DNA from: Protopterus annectens
Taxonomy: Eukaryota > Chordata > Ceratodontiformes > Protopteridae
DNA: 64,000 bases
Direction of reading: 5' to 3'
Assembly: GCF_019279795.1 (NCBI RefSeq)
Contig: NC_056735.1
Span: forward strand, 1,940,810,455 to 1,940,874,454
The notes beneath the pieces were generated by a model. It was not told where the DNA came from, ran no database searches, and worked only from the letters and a program-made list of their open reading frames with translations. Positions within the stretch are counted from its first letter, which is position 1. Every line of letters begins with the position of its first letter. The position numbers and the translations under genes are program-made. Shown here one piece after another: positions 1 to 9,526 of this stretch.

Positions 1-185
1 ATATATATTATTTTAAAGGTGGTATCAAATAAGTCTAAAAATATATTAATATTGACTTAATAGCTTCATGCTAATGTAGTTTATAGAATATTCACAAACA
101 AAACAAACTGCTGGTATAGAAATACCAGACTTCTTTTATAAAAATAGGAAGGTTAAATTTCTTAGGAAATCAGATGTTGTTTAAA

Positions 186-512
186 CTACCTCGAGGCTAG
201 TACAGATTTCAAACTAACCATACTATTAAGTCCCGGAGGTATATGTGCTCTAAGTCTCAGGATCCATTCGAGTTCAATGTTCTCTAAATGTACCATGGTA
301 TCCCCTCCTCTTTTTATTCTTCTAACCACATCTATTACCCGAAAATAGAATTTATGATCATGGTAATCATTTACATGTTTTGCTAAAGCATTGGTCAATA
401 TTGCTTTCCTGATTTCATACGTGTGGTTATAGATGCGTTTCTTTAGTTCGAGTACCAAAAAAGAACTATTTAGTTTTACATGAGAAGACAGTGTTAAAAT
501 CGTTATTTTCAT
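186..512 (-). pseudogene. Penelope-like retroelement GIY-YIG endonuclease, C-terminal fragment
   Basis: An open stretch of 108 codons resembles the C-terminal end of the GIY-YIG endonuclease carried by vertebrate Penelope-like retroelements, which nicks target DNA for insertion. The family pattern is visible in order: a basic KKRIYNH helix, LAKHVNDYH (usual form: aKHf...H), a basic RRIKRGGD block, then a Trp-containing ELEWILRLRAH segment ending in PPGLNS (usual form: W..L.t..P.GLN). The N-terminal GIY...YIG motif and the reverse transcriptase are absent, so this is a fragment. The Met at the start is probably incidental. Family assignment rests on remembered motif order rather than an alignment. 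A stand-alone GIY-YIG fragment of another retroelement is the main alternative. Confidence 0.55.
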
Positions 513-941
513 CTTAAAGCATGTAGTAAATGATTTTTCTCAACCAGGGTAGTGTAGCTAGTGGAAAATGGAAGTGTGAGTGCATATAACATGTGAAACC
601 ACCCATGTGTGCACAAATGTTCCATACAGTATAGTCACATCCCTTGCTAATTTAATGAAAGCATATAGAGGGATGTCATATAAAGTAAATCATATACACA
701 TTAAATGAAGTAATTATTCTGGTAATTTAAAAAAAAATGAAAAGTGAGCAATCGTTAGCAATGCTCAGCTATGCTTAGCAGGTTTAAGTTTAACTCAGCT
801 TAGCAAATTTGCGCACTGCTTAGTGGAGCTTAACATGTTCAAAATGGTCTAATGGCAGCAAAGGATGGTAATATCACCTTATTTAAATGGCACAGGTGGG
901 AATACAGTCAGAATCTGTTATAGTTCATCTGTGCAGGTACT

Positions 942-1255
942 ATGGCTGGTGTAGGTGAAGGAGTGAGCTTTTGGGTGCAGTGCTGGTGCATTCAGGAGTC
1001 CAGGCTCATGGCTGGATTCCTTGTAGAAAACCATGAGGAGAGACTGCTGTTGGGCCAGTACCAGGGCTCACAATACAAAGCAGAGGCCTGGGACCATCTC
1101 GCACATAATCTCACCAGTGCTTCTGATATCACCCGGACTGGTGAGCAATATGGCACCACTATGCTGACCTGAAGCAGAGGAAGGGGGAGGTCTTGGCCCA
1201 GTGGATCCAAGATGCATGGGCACAGAATGCTCCAGTAGTGAGTACGTATCACTAT
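942..1255 (+). pseudogene. Harbinger Myb-like DNA-binding protein, N-terminal exon
   Basis: The frame from Met 942 reads EERLLLGQYQ, then EAWDHLAHNLTSAS, then TRTGEQ. After a one-base frame slip near 1150 it continues HHYADLKQRKGEVLAQWIQ. The order of tryptophan and basic residues (W..L...l..as...R...Q....DLK.rk) is that of the trihelix/Myb-SANT domain in the second protein of PIF/Harbinger transposons. That protein binds the transposon ends and helps bring the transposase into the nucleus. A possible 5' splice site (gtgagt) follows at about 1238. The C-terminal partner exon is probably at 5404-5733, beyond the inserted LINE. The frame slip makes this copy non-functional. Confidence 0.5.
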
Positions 1256-1426
1256 CAAGTACTTTGTAGTAAATACTAGCCTGATAATGTGATAGACAGG
1301 TATGCATAATGTTTATATTTCTCCCCCACTGCTGCAGCAGAGAGGGTTAGTAATATAGAAACCCATGCTGACAGACTGCTGAGGCTGCACTGACTGGCTG
1401 GTGAGTACAAATCTATTTTGCAGTAT

Positions 1427-1445
1427 ATTGTTTAAATAGCTAAAA
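1427..1445 (+). repeat. Target-site duplication, left copy (RTE insertion)
   Basis: The 19-bp string attgtttaaatagctaaaa is identical to 3863-3881 and flanks the RTE LINE exactly. Perfect identity suggests a fairly young insertion, although the coding region already has stops. Confidence 0.9.
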
Positions 1446-1569
1446 TATTAACTGGTGACTGCATGAAAAGATTTGGCGAAGTTTTACGCCGGATGCTCTT
1501 CCTGAAACAACCCTCCCCATTTATCCAGGCTTGGAACCATCACAAAGAAATGCACTGGCTTGTGCATCC
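1446..1569 (+). other. Non-coding module fused to the truncated 5' end of the RTE element
   Basis: This lies inside the target-site duplication, so it arrived with the LINE. It includes ttacgccggatgctcttcctg and a stretch ending tgcactggcttgtgcatccc. I recall similar text as a dispersed repeat in fish genomes, but cannot confirm it. It is not in frame with the endonuclease that starts near 1573. A 5' chimera made by template switching during reverse transcription would explain it. Confidence 0.5.
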
Positions 1570-1572
1570 CGA

Positions 1573-2267
1573 ATTTGGATTTTAACAAGAGGGAGGAGCA
1601 TAGGGTGACATACAACAGTGGGGGAAGATGCACACAGGTGAATTATATCTTATGTAGGAGGGCCAGTTTGATGGAGATCGGAGACTGTAAAGTGGTGGCC
1701 GGAGAAAGTGTAGTTAGGCAGCATAGGATGGTGGTTTGTAGGATGACACTGGTGATCAAGAAGAGGAGGAGGAGTGTGAGGGCAGCACCAAGGATCAAAT
1801 GGTGGAAATTGAAAAAGGGTAATTGTGAGGTGGAGTTCAGGGATGAGTTAAGACAGACACTGGGTGGCAGTGAAGAGTTACCAAATAGCTGGGTAACTAC
1901 AGCAGAGCTAGTAAGGAAGACGGCTAGAATGGTGCTTGGTGTCGCATAAGGACAGAGGAAGGATGACAAGGAGACATGGTGGTGGAATGAGGAATTACAT
2001 AAGAGTATACAGGCAAAGAGGTTGGCAAAGAAGAAGTAGGATTGTCAGAGAGATGAAGAAAGTAGACAGGAGTATAAGGAGATGAGGTGCATGGCAAAGA
2101 GAGAGGTGGTGAAGGCTAAGGATAAGGCATATGAAGAGTTGTATGAAAGGTTGGACACTATGGAGGGAGAAAAGGACCTGTACCAATTGGCTAGACAGAG
2201 GGACCGGGCTAGGAAATATGTGCAGCAGGTAAAGGTGATAAACGATAATGAGGGAAAGATACTCACG
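1573..2267 (+). pseudogene. RTE ORF2 part 1: end of endonuclease domain and linker
   Basis: The frame reads HRVTYNSGGRCTQVNYIL, which matches the last strand of an AP-like endonuclease (usual form: sggr.sqvDyil). Here the catalytic-site Asp is Asn. Next comes CKVVAGESVVRQHRMVVCRM, whose QHR corresponds to the SDH/xHR end of the domain. A basic linker follows (KWWKLKKGN, ETWWWNEELH), then a helical, highly charged region to 2267. In-frame stops occur at 1947-1949 and near 2038 (tag, probably once a Trp codon). A one-base slip at about 2262 moves the frame into the RT. The front of the endonuclease is absent. Confidence 0.8.
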
Positions 2268-3837
2268 TGAGGAGAGTGTTTTGAGGAAATGGAAAGAGTA
2301 CTTTGAGGGGTTGATGAATGAAGAGAATGAGAGGGAGAGAAGGTTGGATGATGTAGGGATAGTGAATCATGATGTACAATGGATTAGCAAGGAGAAAGTA
2401 AGGATAGCTATGAAGAGAATGAAGAATGGAAAGGCTGTTGGCCCAGATGACATACCTGTGGAAGCATGGAGGTGTTTAGGTGAAATGGCAGTGGAGTTTT
2501 TAACCAGATTTTTTAATGAAATCTTGGAAAGTGAGAGGATGCCTGAGGAATGGAGAAAAAGTGTTTTGGTACCGATTTTTAAGAATAAGGGTGATGTGCA
2601 GAACTGTAGTAACTACAGAGGGATTAAATTGATCAGTCACAGCATGAAGTTATGGGAAAGAGTAGTGGAAGCTAGGTTAAGAAGGGGTGTGATTATTAGT
2701 GAACAGCAGTATGGTTTCATTCCGGGAAAGAGCACTACAGATGCGATGTTTGCTCTGAGAGTGTTGATGGAGAAGTACAGACAATGTCAGAAGGAGATGC
2801 ATTGTGTTCTTGTAGACTTGGAGAAAGCATATGACAGGGTGCCTAGAGAGGATTTGTGGTATTGCATGAGGAAGTCAGGAGTGTCAGAGAAGTATGCAAG
2901 AGTGGTACAGGATATGTACAAGGGTAGTGTGACAGTGGTGAGGTCTGCGGTGGGAGTGACAGATGTGTTTAAGGTGGAGGTGGGGTTACATCAAGGATCA
3001 GCTCTGAGCCCTTTCTTATTTGCAATGGTGATGGACAGGTTGACAGACGAGATCAGACAGGAGTCCCCATGGACTATGATGTTTGCAGATGACATTGTGA
3101 TCTGTAGTGAGAGTAGAGAACAGGTGGAGGAGACCCTGGAGAGATGGAGATATGCTCTAGAGAGACAAGGAATGAAGGTCAGCAGGACTAAGACAGAATA
3201 TATGTGTATGAATGAGAGGGAGGATAGAGGAATGGTGAGGATGCAAGGAGTAGAGATGGCAAAGGTGGATGAGTTTAAATATTTGGGGTCAATAGTTCAG
3301 AGTAACGGTGAGTGTGGAAGAGAGGTGAAGAAGAGAGTACAGGCAGGATGGAGTGGGTAGAGAAGTGTGTCAGCAGTGATTTGTGACAGACGAGTACCTG
3401 TAAGAGTGAAAGGGAAGGTCTATGAGAGGGTAGTGAGACCAGCTATGTTATGTGGGTTGGAGACAGTGGCATTAACAAAAAGGCAGGAGTTTGAGCTGGA
3501 TGTGGCAGAGTTAAAGATGTTAAGATTTACACTGGGTGTGATGAGGGTGGACAGGATTAGGAATAAGTATATTAGAGGGTCAGCCCAGGTTGTATGGTTT
3601 GGAGACAAAGTCAGAGAGGCAAGATTACATTGGTTTGGACGTGTGTTGAGAAGGGATGCAGAGTATATTGGGAAAAAGATGCTAAGGATGAAGCTACCAG
3701 GTAACAGGAAAAGAGGAAGGCCTAAGATAAGGTTTATGGATGTAGTGAGAGAGGACATGCAGGTGGTTGGTGTGACAGAGCAAGATGCAGCGGACAGGAA
3801 GAAATGGAAACAGGTGATCCGCTGTGGTGACCCCTAA
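2248..3837 (+). pseudogene. RTE ORF2 part 2: reverse transcriptase and C-terminal domain
   Basis: The reverse transcriptase copies LINE RNA at the nicked target. Domains in order: KNGKAVGPDDIP (RT block 1), VLVPIFKNKGD and NYRGIKLIS (block 2), EQQYGFIPGKST (block 3), LVDLEKAYDRVPR with the first catalytic Asp, LHQGSALSPFLFAMVMD, and MMFADDIVI with the catalytic Asp pair at about 3082-3093. EFKYLGSIVQ follows in the thumb. After an in-frame TAG at 3358-3360 (probably a mutated Trp codon) the same frame runs on from 3361 to 3837, giving the typical C-terminal end RKKWKQVIRCGDP. Catalytic residues are intact but the stop splits the protein, so this copy is dead. Confidence 0.88.
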
Positions 3838-3862
3838 CGGGAACAGCCGAAAGAAGATGATG

Positions 3863-3881
3863 ATTGTTTAAATAGCTAAAA
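3863..3881 (+). repeat. Target-site duplication, right copy (RTE insertion)
   Basis: This is a perfect match to 1427-1445 and lies directly after the GAT-rich 3' tail of the LINE. Confidence 0.9.
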
Positions 3882-4384
3882 AGAAGTACATTGCTTGCTG
3901 CTAGCAGGTATACAGTTACTGTGTGACCTGAATAAATAAAAATTTTGACTGAATAACATTGTTGTGTAATAAAGATCCCTACAAAAAAAAAACAGTTGTG
4001 TTTATTCTGGTATGCTGTTGTAGACATACAGAATGTATACAGGTTCTTCACAGCAAACATGGCTGTGACAAAATACATTAACTGAGGTTGCTCTGTGAAC
4101 CAGCTGTTAAGAAAAACTGTTGATGGTGGAGCTGTAAAACAACATACAACTGAAATGTGAATTATATACTGCACTAAGCTCTTAACCCTGAACAGTAATG
4201 TGTACAGTTTCAACGTGTGTTCCATCCAGAATTGCCTTGTGTTGACCTTTGATTTCCAGACTGTAGTAATCCAAAGAATTAATGCACAGTACAGTAACTA
4301 TCTGCCATGCATGCATCACAGGATTACATGTTCAGAATGTATAACCAAGAGACTATTAGGCAGAAACCAGTGAAATACGAATCA
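3882..4384. other. No gene seen (interior of H1)
   Basis: Sequence of ordinary composition with short A runs. It is probably intron or non-coding interior of the Harbinger-like element after the LINE insertion. Reading frames here lack family features. Confidence 0.4.
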
Positions 4385-4475
4385 GCAGTTCCCCAGTAGC
4401 TCAGTGTGATGAGAAATCACTTCATTGTTAATTTTGCACACACAGACATGGTTCAAATCCAGGGACTGGTAGTAA
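4385..4475 (+). repeat. tRNA-derived SINE head (RNA polymerase III boxes)
   Basis: The text ccccagtagctcagtgtgatgag matches the tRNA A box (TRGYnnAnnnG) at about 4394-4410. A B box, ggttcaaatcc, lies about 50 bp downstream at 4450-4460. Spacing and order fit an internal Pol III promoter. The intervening arms do not fold as a clean cloverleaf, so this is a SINE or tRNA pseudogene and not a functional tRNA. Confidence 0.55.
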
Positions 4476-5403
4476 GATGTATGCATATCTACATACAAGG
4501 AATCAGGAATAAATGTAAAAACAGTCAGGTAGTGTTAACATATATTGTCTCCACAGATTTTACAGGTAAGGAAATGTTGGTAGTGCATTTAAGGTATACT
4601 AATAAACTCTGCACAACTGTTCAACTGTCCCACCACATGCTTGCAAATGACAGCAGGATATGTACATACAACATGCACTCTTCCCAATACATGTCTCTCA
4701 AGTGTCATGCTGTCACAGCTAGTGGTCACTGCTGCCAATAACCTTTGACACAGATAGGAAACCAGTTGAAGTATGCCAGTAGCACACTCACATAACAGAA
4801 GTTCAGGGTACCCTTCCTGTGCCAGATATATAACCCTGACATGTACGAGTCCCCTCTAGTCATGTACTCAGAGCTGTCACAGTTTGCTCCATACCATTCC
4901 AGACTGACAGTTTAATAGGTATGTTTGTGTTACAGAAGCTATGGGCCATAGGCAGATGTAATGTGAGGGCAGACCCATAGACTATTGAGCAGTACTGTTG
5001 TTGAAAATAGAAGCATAAACAGTTGTTAATGGACTTCTTGTCTCTCCCCCCAACCCCTCATCTGGAAAAAATACTATAACTCATATTCTACGGGTATGTT
5101 TTTCTCCAAACCTAATGTTGGGACTTGTGTTCTATTATTGTTCATATATTTGATTGGTTGCATGTTAACATACCTTGTTCAAATACCATTGCTGGTAACC
5201 TGTTGCTGTCAATGTTACTGGCATGCTGTTACGATGCATACTGTTGTTCCACTTATGCATGTGTTTGTTTTGCTATACAACTGTTTCAAATCTGTTTTAT
5301 GGGGTTAATTGGAACACTCACGCATGCTGTCATAGCTAATCTTGACATGTGTTGTTCATGACTAACCAACATATTTTTTTAAAACCTCAACACCATAGCA
5401 CAT
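4476..5403. other. No gene seen (interior of H1)
   Basis: Mixed composition with short open frames but no recognisable motif. The T-rich stretch 5090-5300 yields hydrophobic Cys-rich translations that come from base composition. Confidence 0.4.
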
Positions 5404-5733
5404 TTGGGAAGGCAGATCCCAATGGATATGCATATCCTGCCTCATTTGGCTGTGGCATCGGGCCACAGTACATCTGGAACCCAACCTGGGACTTCCTTGC
5501 CTGCTGGTTCTGCACCACCTTCAGGTGGGACCATCTCAGGGTATGGGCCTCCCTGGGAGCAGGACTGGATAGGAGCGTGTCACTCGCAGTCAGTTCCAGG
5601 GTTTGGTGCGCAGTGTCATCAGAGCAGAGTTGGGTGGGAAGCTGCAACAGAATGAGGGCTGTCTGGTGCAGCTGGAAGGGCAGACTGCCCCTCCTGTCCA
5701 GCACCCAGCGCTGACACCTTTGGGGCCATGAAG
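5404..5733 (+). pseudogene. Harbinger Myb-like protein, C-terminal exon (H1)
   Basis: One frame gives a Ser/Thr/Pro/Gly-rich linker (TSGTQPGTSLPAGSAPPSGG). A frame slip near 5560-5590 then leads to an amphipathic, coiled-coil-like segment, SQFQGLVRSVIRAELGGKLQ, followed by QLEGQTAP and a stop at about 5731. A low-complexity linker followed by a helical C-terminus is the usual layout of Myb-like Harbinger proteins. This may be the last exon of the gene that starts at 942. Assignment is by layout only, with no conserved catalytic residue to test. Confidence 0.35.
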
Positions 5734-6300
5734 GAACAGTGGTGACTGCCCATGGGTGGGGACCTCAGTCCCACTATATCCATTTGGGGGCTCATGGGCT
5801 TTGGACTCACAACCACCCTCCCCATCAAATGTGTTTACCCCTTCATGTGTCATATACCACCCCTGTCTGGTGTCTTGTCTGTGTTGTCTGTCTGCAAATG
5901 CAACCTATCCCACCCAGCCTACCTCCCCAAACATGCCTACAACCCTTCCCCAACATCCTACTCTCACCTTAGAAAAAGGGGCATCTGTCCCCCCAAAAAA
6001 CATTGCCCCATACATAGCTCTACATTTTCCCCCATGTACACTGAAAGTAATCAATCAATCCACAAATGTCTGTTCTCAGCACCCCTCCCTGTGGGGTGTG
6101 AGGCTATAAATTCCAAATTCTACACAGTTTATTCACAGCTGCTGCTGCCAAAGAAATGTAGAGCTATGGTCCTTACCTGTACCCATCCTACACATCCCTA
6201 GCTGCTTTTCATAATGTTTTACCCTCTGCTTGCCCTCATTTCACCACTTTTCTATCACCCTTTTTTCTTTTCTTTAAAGAAAATGAGTGTGGGTGCAAGC
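5734..6300. other. C/T-rich sequence, no gene seen
   Basis: Strongly pyrimidine-rich on this strand (ccccaacatcc..., cccccaaaaaa). Several overlapping open frames arise from the scarcity of stops in such sequence. It is probably the 3' flank of the H1 Myb gene. Confidence 0.4.
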
Positions 6301-6465
6301 TGGAGTAAGAGGTGCTAAGGGAAACTAACAGGGCTTAAACATCTGTTAGCATCACTTAGCTCTGCGCAAACCATGCAGATCCACTTACAACTGCTTAAAA
6401 CTGCCTTAATCACTCTGTCTCCATCAGCCCTTGTTCTGCCCGGCAACAAAATAATCAGCACTGCC

Positions 6466-6735
6466 AAGTCTCAAACCCAGGAGGCTGTGCATTACAATCA
6501 CAGCAATATACCACTACAACATCTGCACTGTGGGAATCTGCAATGCTTTTACAAACATATCATTCATTTTGGTTATTTAACATTAAAGAAAAAGTAATCA
6601 CTTCCTAGTCTGGAATCCTGGACCCTGTGCATAACAATCACACCAACATGCCTCTACACCATCTCAGCTGAATGCATGTGTAATGTTTTTACAAACATAT
6701 CATGCACAACAGTCATTCAACATAAGGGAGAATTA
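6466..6735 (-). repeat. Two tandem copies of a tRNA-like SINE segment
   Basis: Two diverged units of about 130 bp lie head to tail (about 6466-6597 and 6605-6735). Both contain ctgtgcatwacaatcac and, downstream, a tttttacaaacatatcat match. On the minus strand each starts near tggtatattgctgtgatt or tggtgtagaggcatgttgg and is followed by gggtttgag or gggtccagg. These resemble worn A and B boxes of a tRNA-derived SINE. Confidence 0.4.
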
Positions 6736-6775
6736 TATATCTGTAGTACTTTGATAAACATATATATGTATGAGC

Positions 6776-6811
<36 letters not shown>

Positions 6812-6817
6812 GTGCTT

Positions 6818-6903
<86 letters not shown>

Positions 6904-6906
6904 TGC

Positions 6907-6952
<46 letters not shown>

Positions 6953-6957
6953 ATATA

Positions 6958-7012
<55 letters not shown>
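6776..7012. repeat. (TA)n microsatellite, interrupted
   Basis: About 237 bp of nearly pure TA with a few G/C interruptions (gtatatagtgc, gtgtgt). It can form cruciforms, and its length in the assembly may be unreliable. Tyr/Ile-repeat frames across it are artefacts. Confidence 0.95.
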
Positions 7013-7017
<5 letters not shown>

Positions 7018-7328
7018 CAATCTCTTACTGCAACACATCTGCAAAAAGACCAACAAACTGGGGGGATAAAGGGCAAACAATTGTGACATCTTTGAAATAT
7101 GGCTGTCATACACATGGAAGTCTGCTAGAGTGGCATGGCATGCTTTAAAATACAATGCCAGATAGAGTCCAAGTCTGAAACACAAATGAATGTCATTATT
7201 TACTGATGTCAATGCTCACATCATCCCAGTGATTTATCAGAAACCCACAACTGTTGTGGCCAACAGACAAAGCATATGATCCACACAGCAGGACAGTGTC
7301 TAGGCATTTGGACAGTGGAGAGGTGTGA
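7018..7328 (+). mobile_element. MITE copy M1 (CATACCTCTCAAC-type family)
   Basis: Shares its left part (ctcttactgcaacacatctg...) and right part (tgatgtcaatgctcacatca..., cagtggagaggtgtg) with copies at 8008, 17096, 32010 and 33043. The left terminal repeat is lost next to the TA tract; the right one is a diverged gttgagaggtatg. Confidence 0.6.
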
Positions 7329-8007
7329 TAGCAGTAATTTAACAGAATGGAAAATCCCATGACAGCTGCCAACCATGTCACCCAGCACCTTCTGAACTAC
7401 AGTAGGATAAACACAGCACTAACCCAAATCAACTCTGGGCAATTACCCATGTACATCCAACTATATCACGCACTACAGGGATGGAACTGTAGGAAAAAGC
7501 AGATAGTGGTGCATAAATATCCACCCACAACCATTTGCACCACAGTCACAGTAACATACCAGTACCCTAAATTAACTCTAGAGTAGAACGACTGAATGAA
7601 CATACCCTGATTCCCAGTCACACACTACACTGACATATATTGGCCCAACACACAGTGTACTGGGAATCCTGAGGTGTTAGATGACATATCTCATTTCCTC
7701 CTGCAAACATACACACCTGATAGACCACCAGCAGCTGTAGCAGTATGCGTAGCCAGATAGAAAAAAGATCTGAGGCACTCACATCTGCTACTCTCCCTAC
7801 TCATCCAAACATCTACACACAACACTGCTACATAATCTTGGCAGTCGCTTCACAATGGCCAGTCATACATAACTTTCATATGTACAGATTTCCACAGAAT
7901 GTCCAGGGTGTGAGACCATATTCCTTGCCACTAACGCACACCACTTCCAGGAGTCCGCTAAGTTAATGGGATGATAGCTTGAGTACAGTCACTAAATAAT
8001 TATATCA
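7329..8007. other. No gene seen
   Basis: Unrecognised sequence between two MITE copies. Short open frames carry no motif. Confidence 0.4.
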
Positions 8008-8324
8008 CATACCTCTGACCCTCTTGCTGCAAGATATCTGGACAAAGCCTGACATAATTGGGGGACAGAGGCCCAAAAACAGGGGCATATTTAAAATATT
8101 GCTGTTAGAAAATGAGAAAGTTGCTGGTGTTGCAGGGTTTGTTGTAACATATCCTTTCTGAGGGATATGAAGTCAGAAATACATATGGATGTTAGCATTT
8201 ACTGACTTCAATCCCTAGAGTATGCTACTGATTTGCCAAGGACATAAACTGTCTGAGGAACAGACCAAACATAGGAGTCAAACCTCTGGCCATTCTGCAG
8301 ATAGCCCTACAGTTGTGAGTTATG
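8008..8324 (+). mobile_element. MITE copy M2
   Basis: Starts catacctctgaccctcttgc, runs through caagatatctggacaaagcc and gggggacagaggcccaaaa, and ends acagttgtgagttatg. Ends are diverged forms of the inverted terminal pair catacctctcaac / gttgagaggtatg. There is no coding capacity. This is the clearest nearly complete copy of the family (317 bp). Confidence 0.65.
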
Positions 8325-9431
8325 TCAACCACATAACACTGTCACACTTAATATTATGCAGAAAATCCATGTCCACACTAACCCTGTTCAACTAGCATTA
8401 ATCCAACTACATAACAGAAATACTTACATTCTGTCCCTAGGTCAGGAACCTTCTCACCCATTTTGTTGGGGTGTCTCCACATTTTATGTTCTAAGTGGTA
8501 TTTCCAACTACCCTGTGTGATGCTGTTGTTCACACACCTCCATGACGTCCTCCTCTCTGGCAAGGAAAAGGTTCAATGCCCACATGAAGTATTCAATTAT
8601 AAGAGTGTGTTGCCATGCCATTGGCTATAGGAATAACAACATAGCTGTTCTGCATGTAATTACCAAGTGGGTACACCAGTTGGTGCACAAGCCATCAGCT
8701 GCTCATAAACATTACCTACAAAAGGCAAGCTGCTGCCTATGCAAAACAGATGTATTCCTGACATCTCTGAGAGCAAGAGAGAGGGAGAGAGAGAGAGAGA
8801 GAGAGACAGAGAGACAGGCAGACAAACAAAAACAAACAGAAGTTGGAAGCAAACCAAGTATACTTGGAAAAAATAAAAAGGTATGTCAATCAAGTAAGCA
8901 TGTAATGGAATGCAGTAGGGGGTATGTAATAATGGGAAATAGGAAGTGTCACAAATATGTCTCAAAAAGACTTGCTCTACTGATATAGTGATGATCAGCA
9001 CCAATGGTTATAGCACCTGGGTCTGTTTGCAGTGACATAGATCACAGCTCAGGCCCCTGAGTCACCCCAGTAAAGGATGGCTCACATATGACTACTACTG
9101 GAGTGTCTGTTGAACATTACTGCCTGTGACATTGCTAGGCCAGCTAGTGGGATGTCGTAAATATCCATATGTTACTTGTGGATACAACTATGATACACAT
9201 GTTTGTCTCACAAATCTAAGAGACCTATACAGGGTATGTGCATAGTAAACCACTGTTGGGGATGTGTGTGTTGAACTGCATGTGATATACTGAGCTCATA
9301 CCATTCAACTGTCCAGTGTTATGCACACTGACCAAATGTGTGCCTCATATCTGTAGTCATTTACTCATAGAGGTGTGTTATGTCTGGCAAATCTGTGGCA
9401 AATCTATGAAGACTGACATTAGAACATAATT
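8325..9431. other. No gene seen; contains a GA microsatellite
   Basis: A (GA)n tract lies at about 8770-8818. A weak tRNA-like stretch at 8985-9075 (tggttatagcacctgg, gatcacagctcagg) could be another SINE head but the B box is poor. No coding motif was found. Confidence 0.45.
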
Positions 9432-9526
9432 GGTTCATAGGGTCATAGGTTGGCACTAGGCTATCAGCCCTAGGACCTATGCAAGCCTAGCCATAACAAT
9501 TCCCTGGATATTTCTTCCCACAATAT

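Larger units (their letters stand above)
1446..3862 (+). mobile_element. RTE-clade LINE (Expander-like), 5'-truncated
   Basis: A non-LTR retrotransposon of about 2.4 kb is bounded by a perfect 19-bp target-site duplication (1427-1445 and 3863-3881). It holds the end of an endonuclease domain, a linker, a full reverse transcriptase and a C-terminal domain. It ends in the 3' sequence tgtggtgacccctaacggga...gccgaaagaagatgatg. That short GA/GAT-rich tail without poly(A), together with the RT sequence, is typical of RTE elements abundant in fish. The first part of the endonuclease is missing, and an unrelated-looking module (1446-1569) lies at the 5' end. It inserted into the probable intron of the H1 Myb gene. 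Confidence 0.88.
780..6400 (+). mobile_element. Degraded PIF/Harbinger-like element H1 (Myb gene only), interrupted by an RTE LINE
   Basis: Two segments look like exons of the Myb-like protein of a Harbinger transposon (942-1255 and 5404-5733). They are bracketed by inverted sequence. The left side near 810-850 reads tttgcgcactgcttagtgg, and the reverse complement of the right side near 6320-6385 reads tttgcgcagagctaagtga. The similarity continues through gcttaaca/gctaaca and tgtt. These are probably degraded terminal or subterminal inverted repeats. No transposase is seen inside, so the copy would be non-autonomous or internally deleted. The exact ends and a 3-bp TWA target duplication could not be fixed. 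Without the LINE at 1446-3862 the element would be about 3.2 kb. Confidence 0.4.

Noticed and set aside
4385-4475. Functional tRNA gene
   Set aside because: A and B boxes are present, but the acceptor and anticodon arms do not pair; SINE-derived.
5349-6201. Several overlapping frames in 5.3-6.2 kb as separate genes
   Set aside because: Pyrimidine-rich sequence lacks stops. Only 5404-5733 has a layout resembling a known protein.
6676-7014. Long frames of Tyr/Ile repeats
   Set aside because: Translation of the (TA)n microsatellite in all frames; not a protein.
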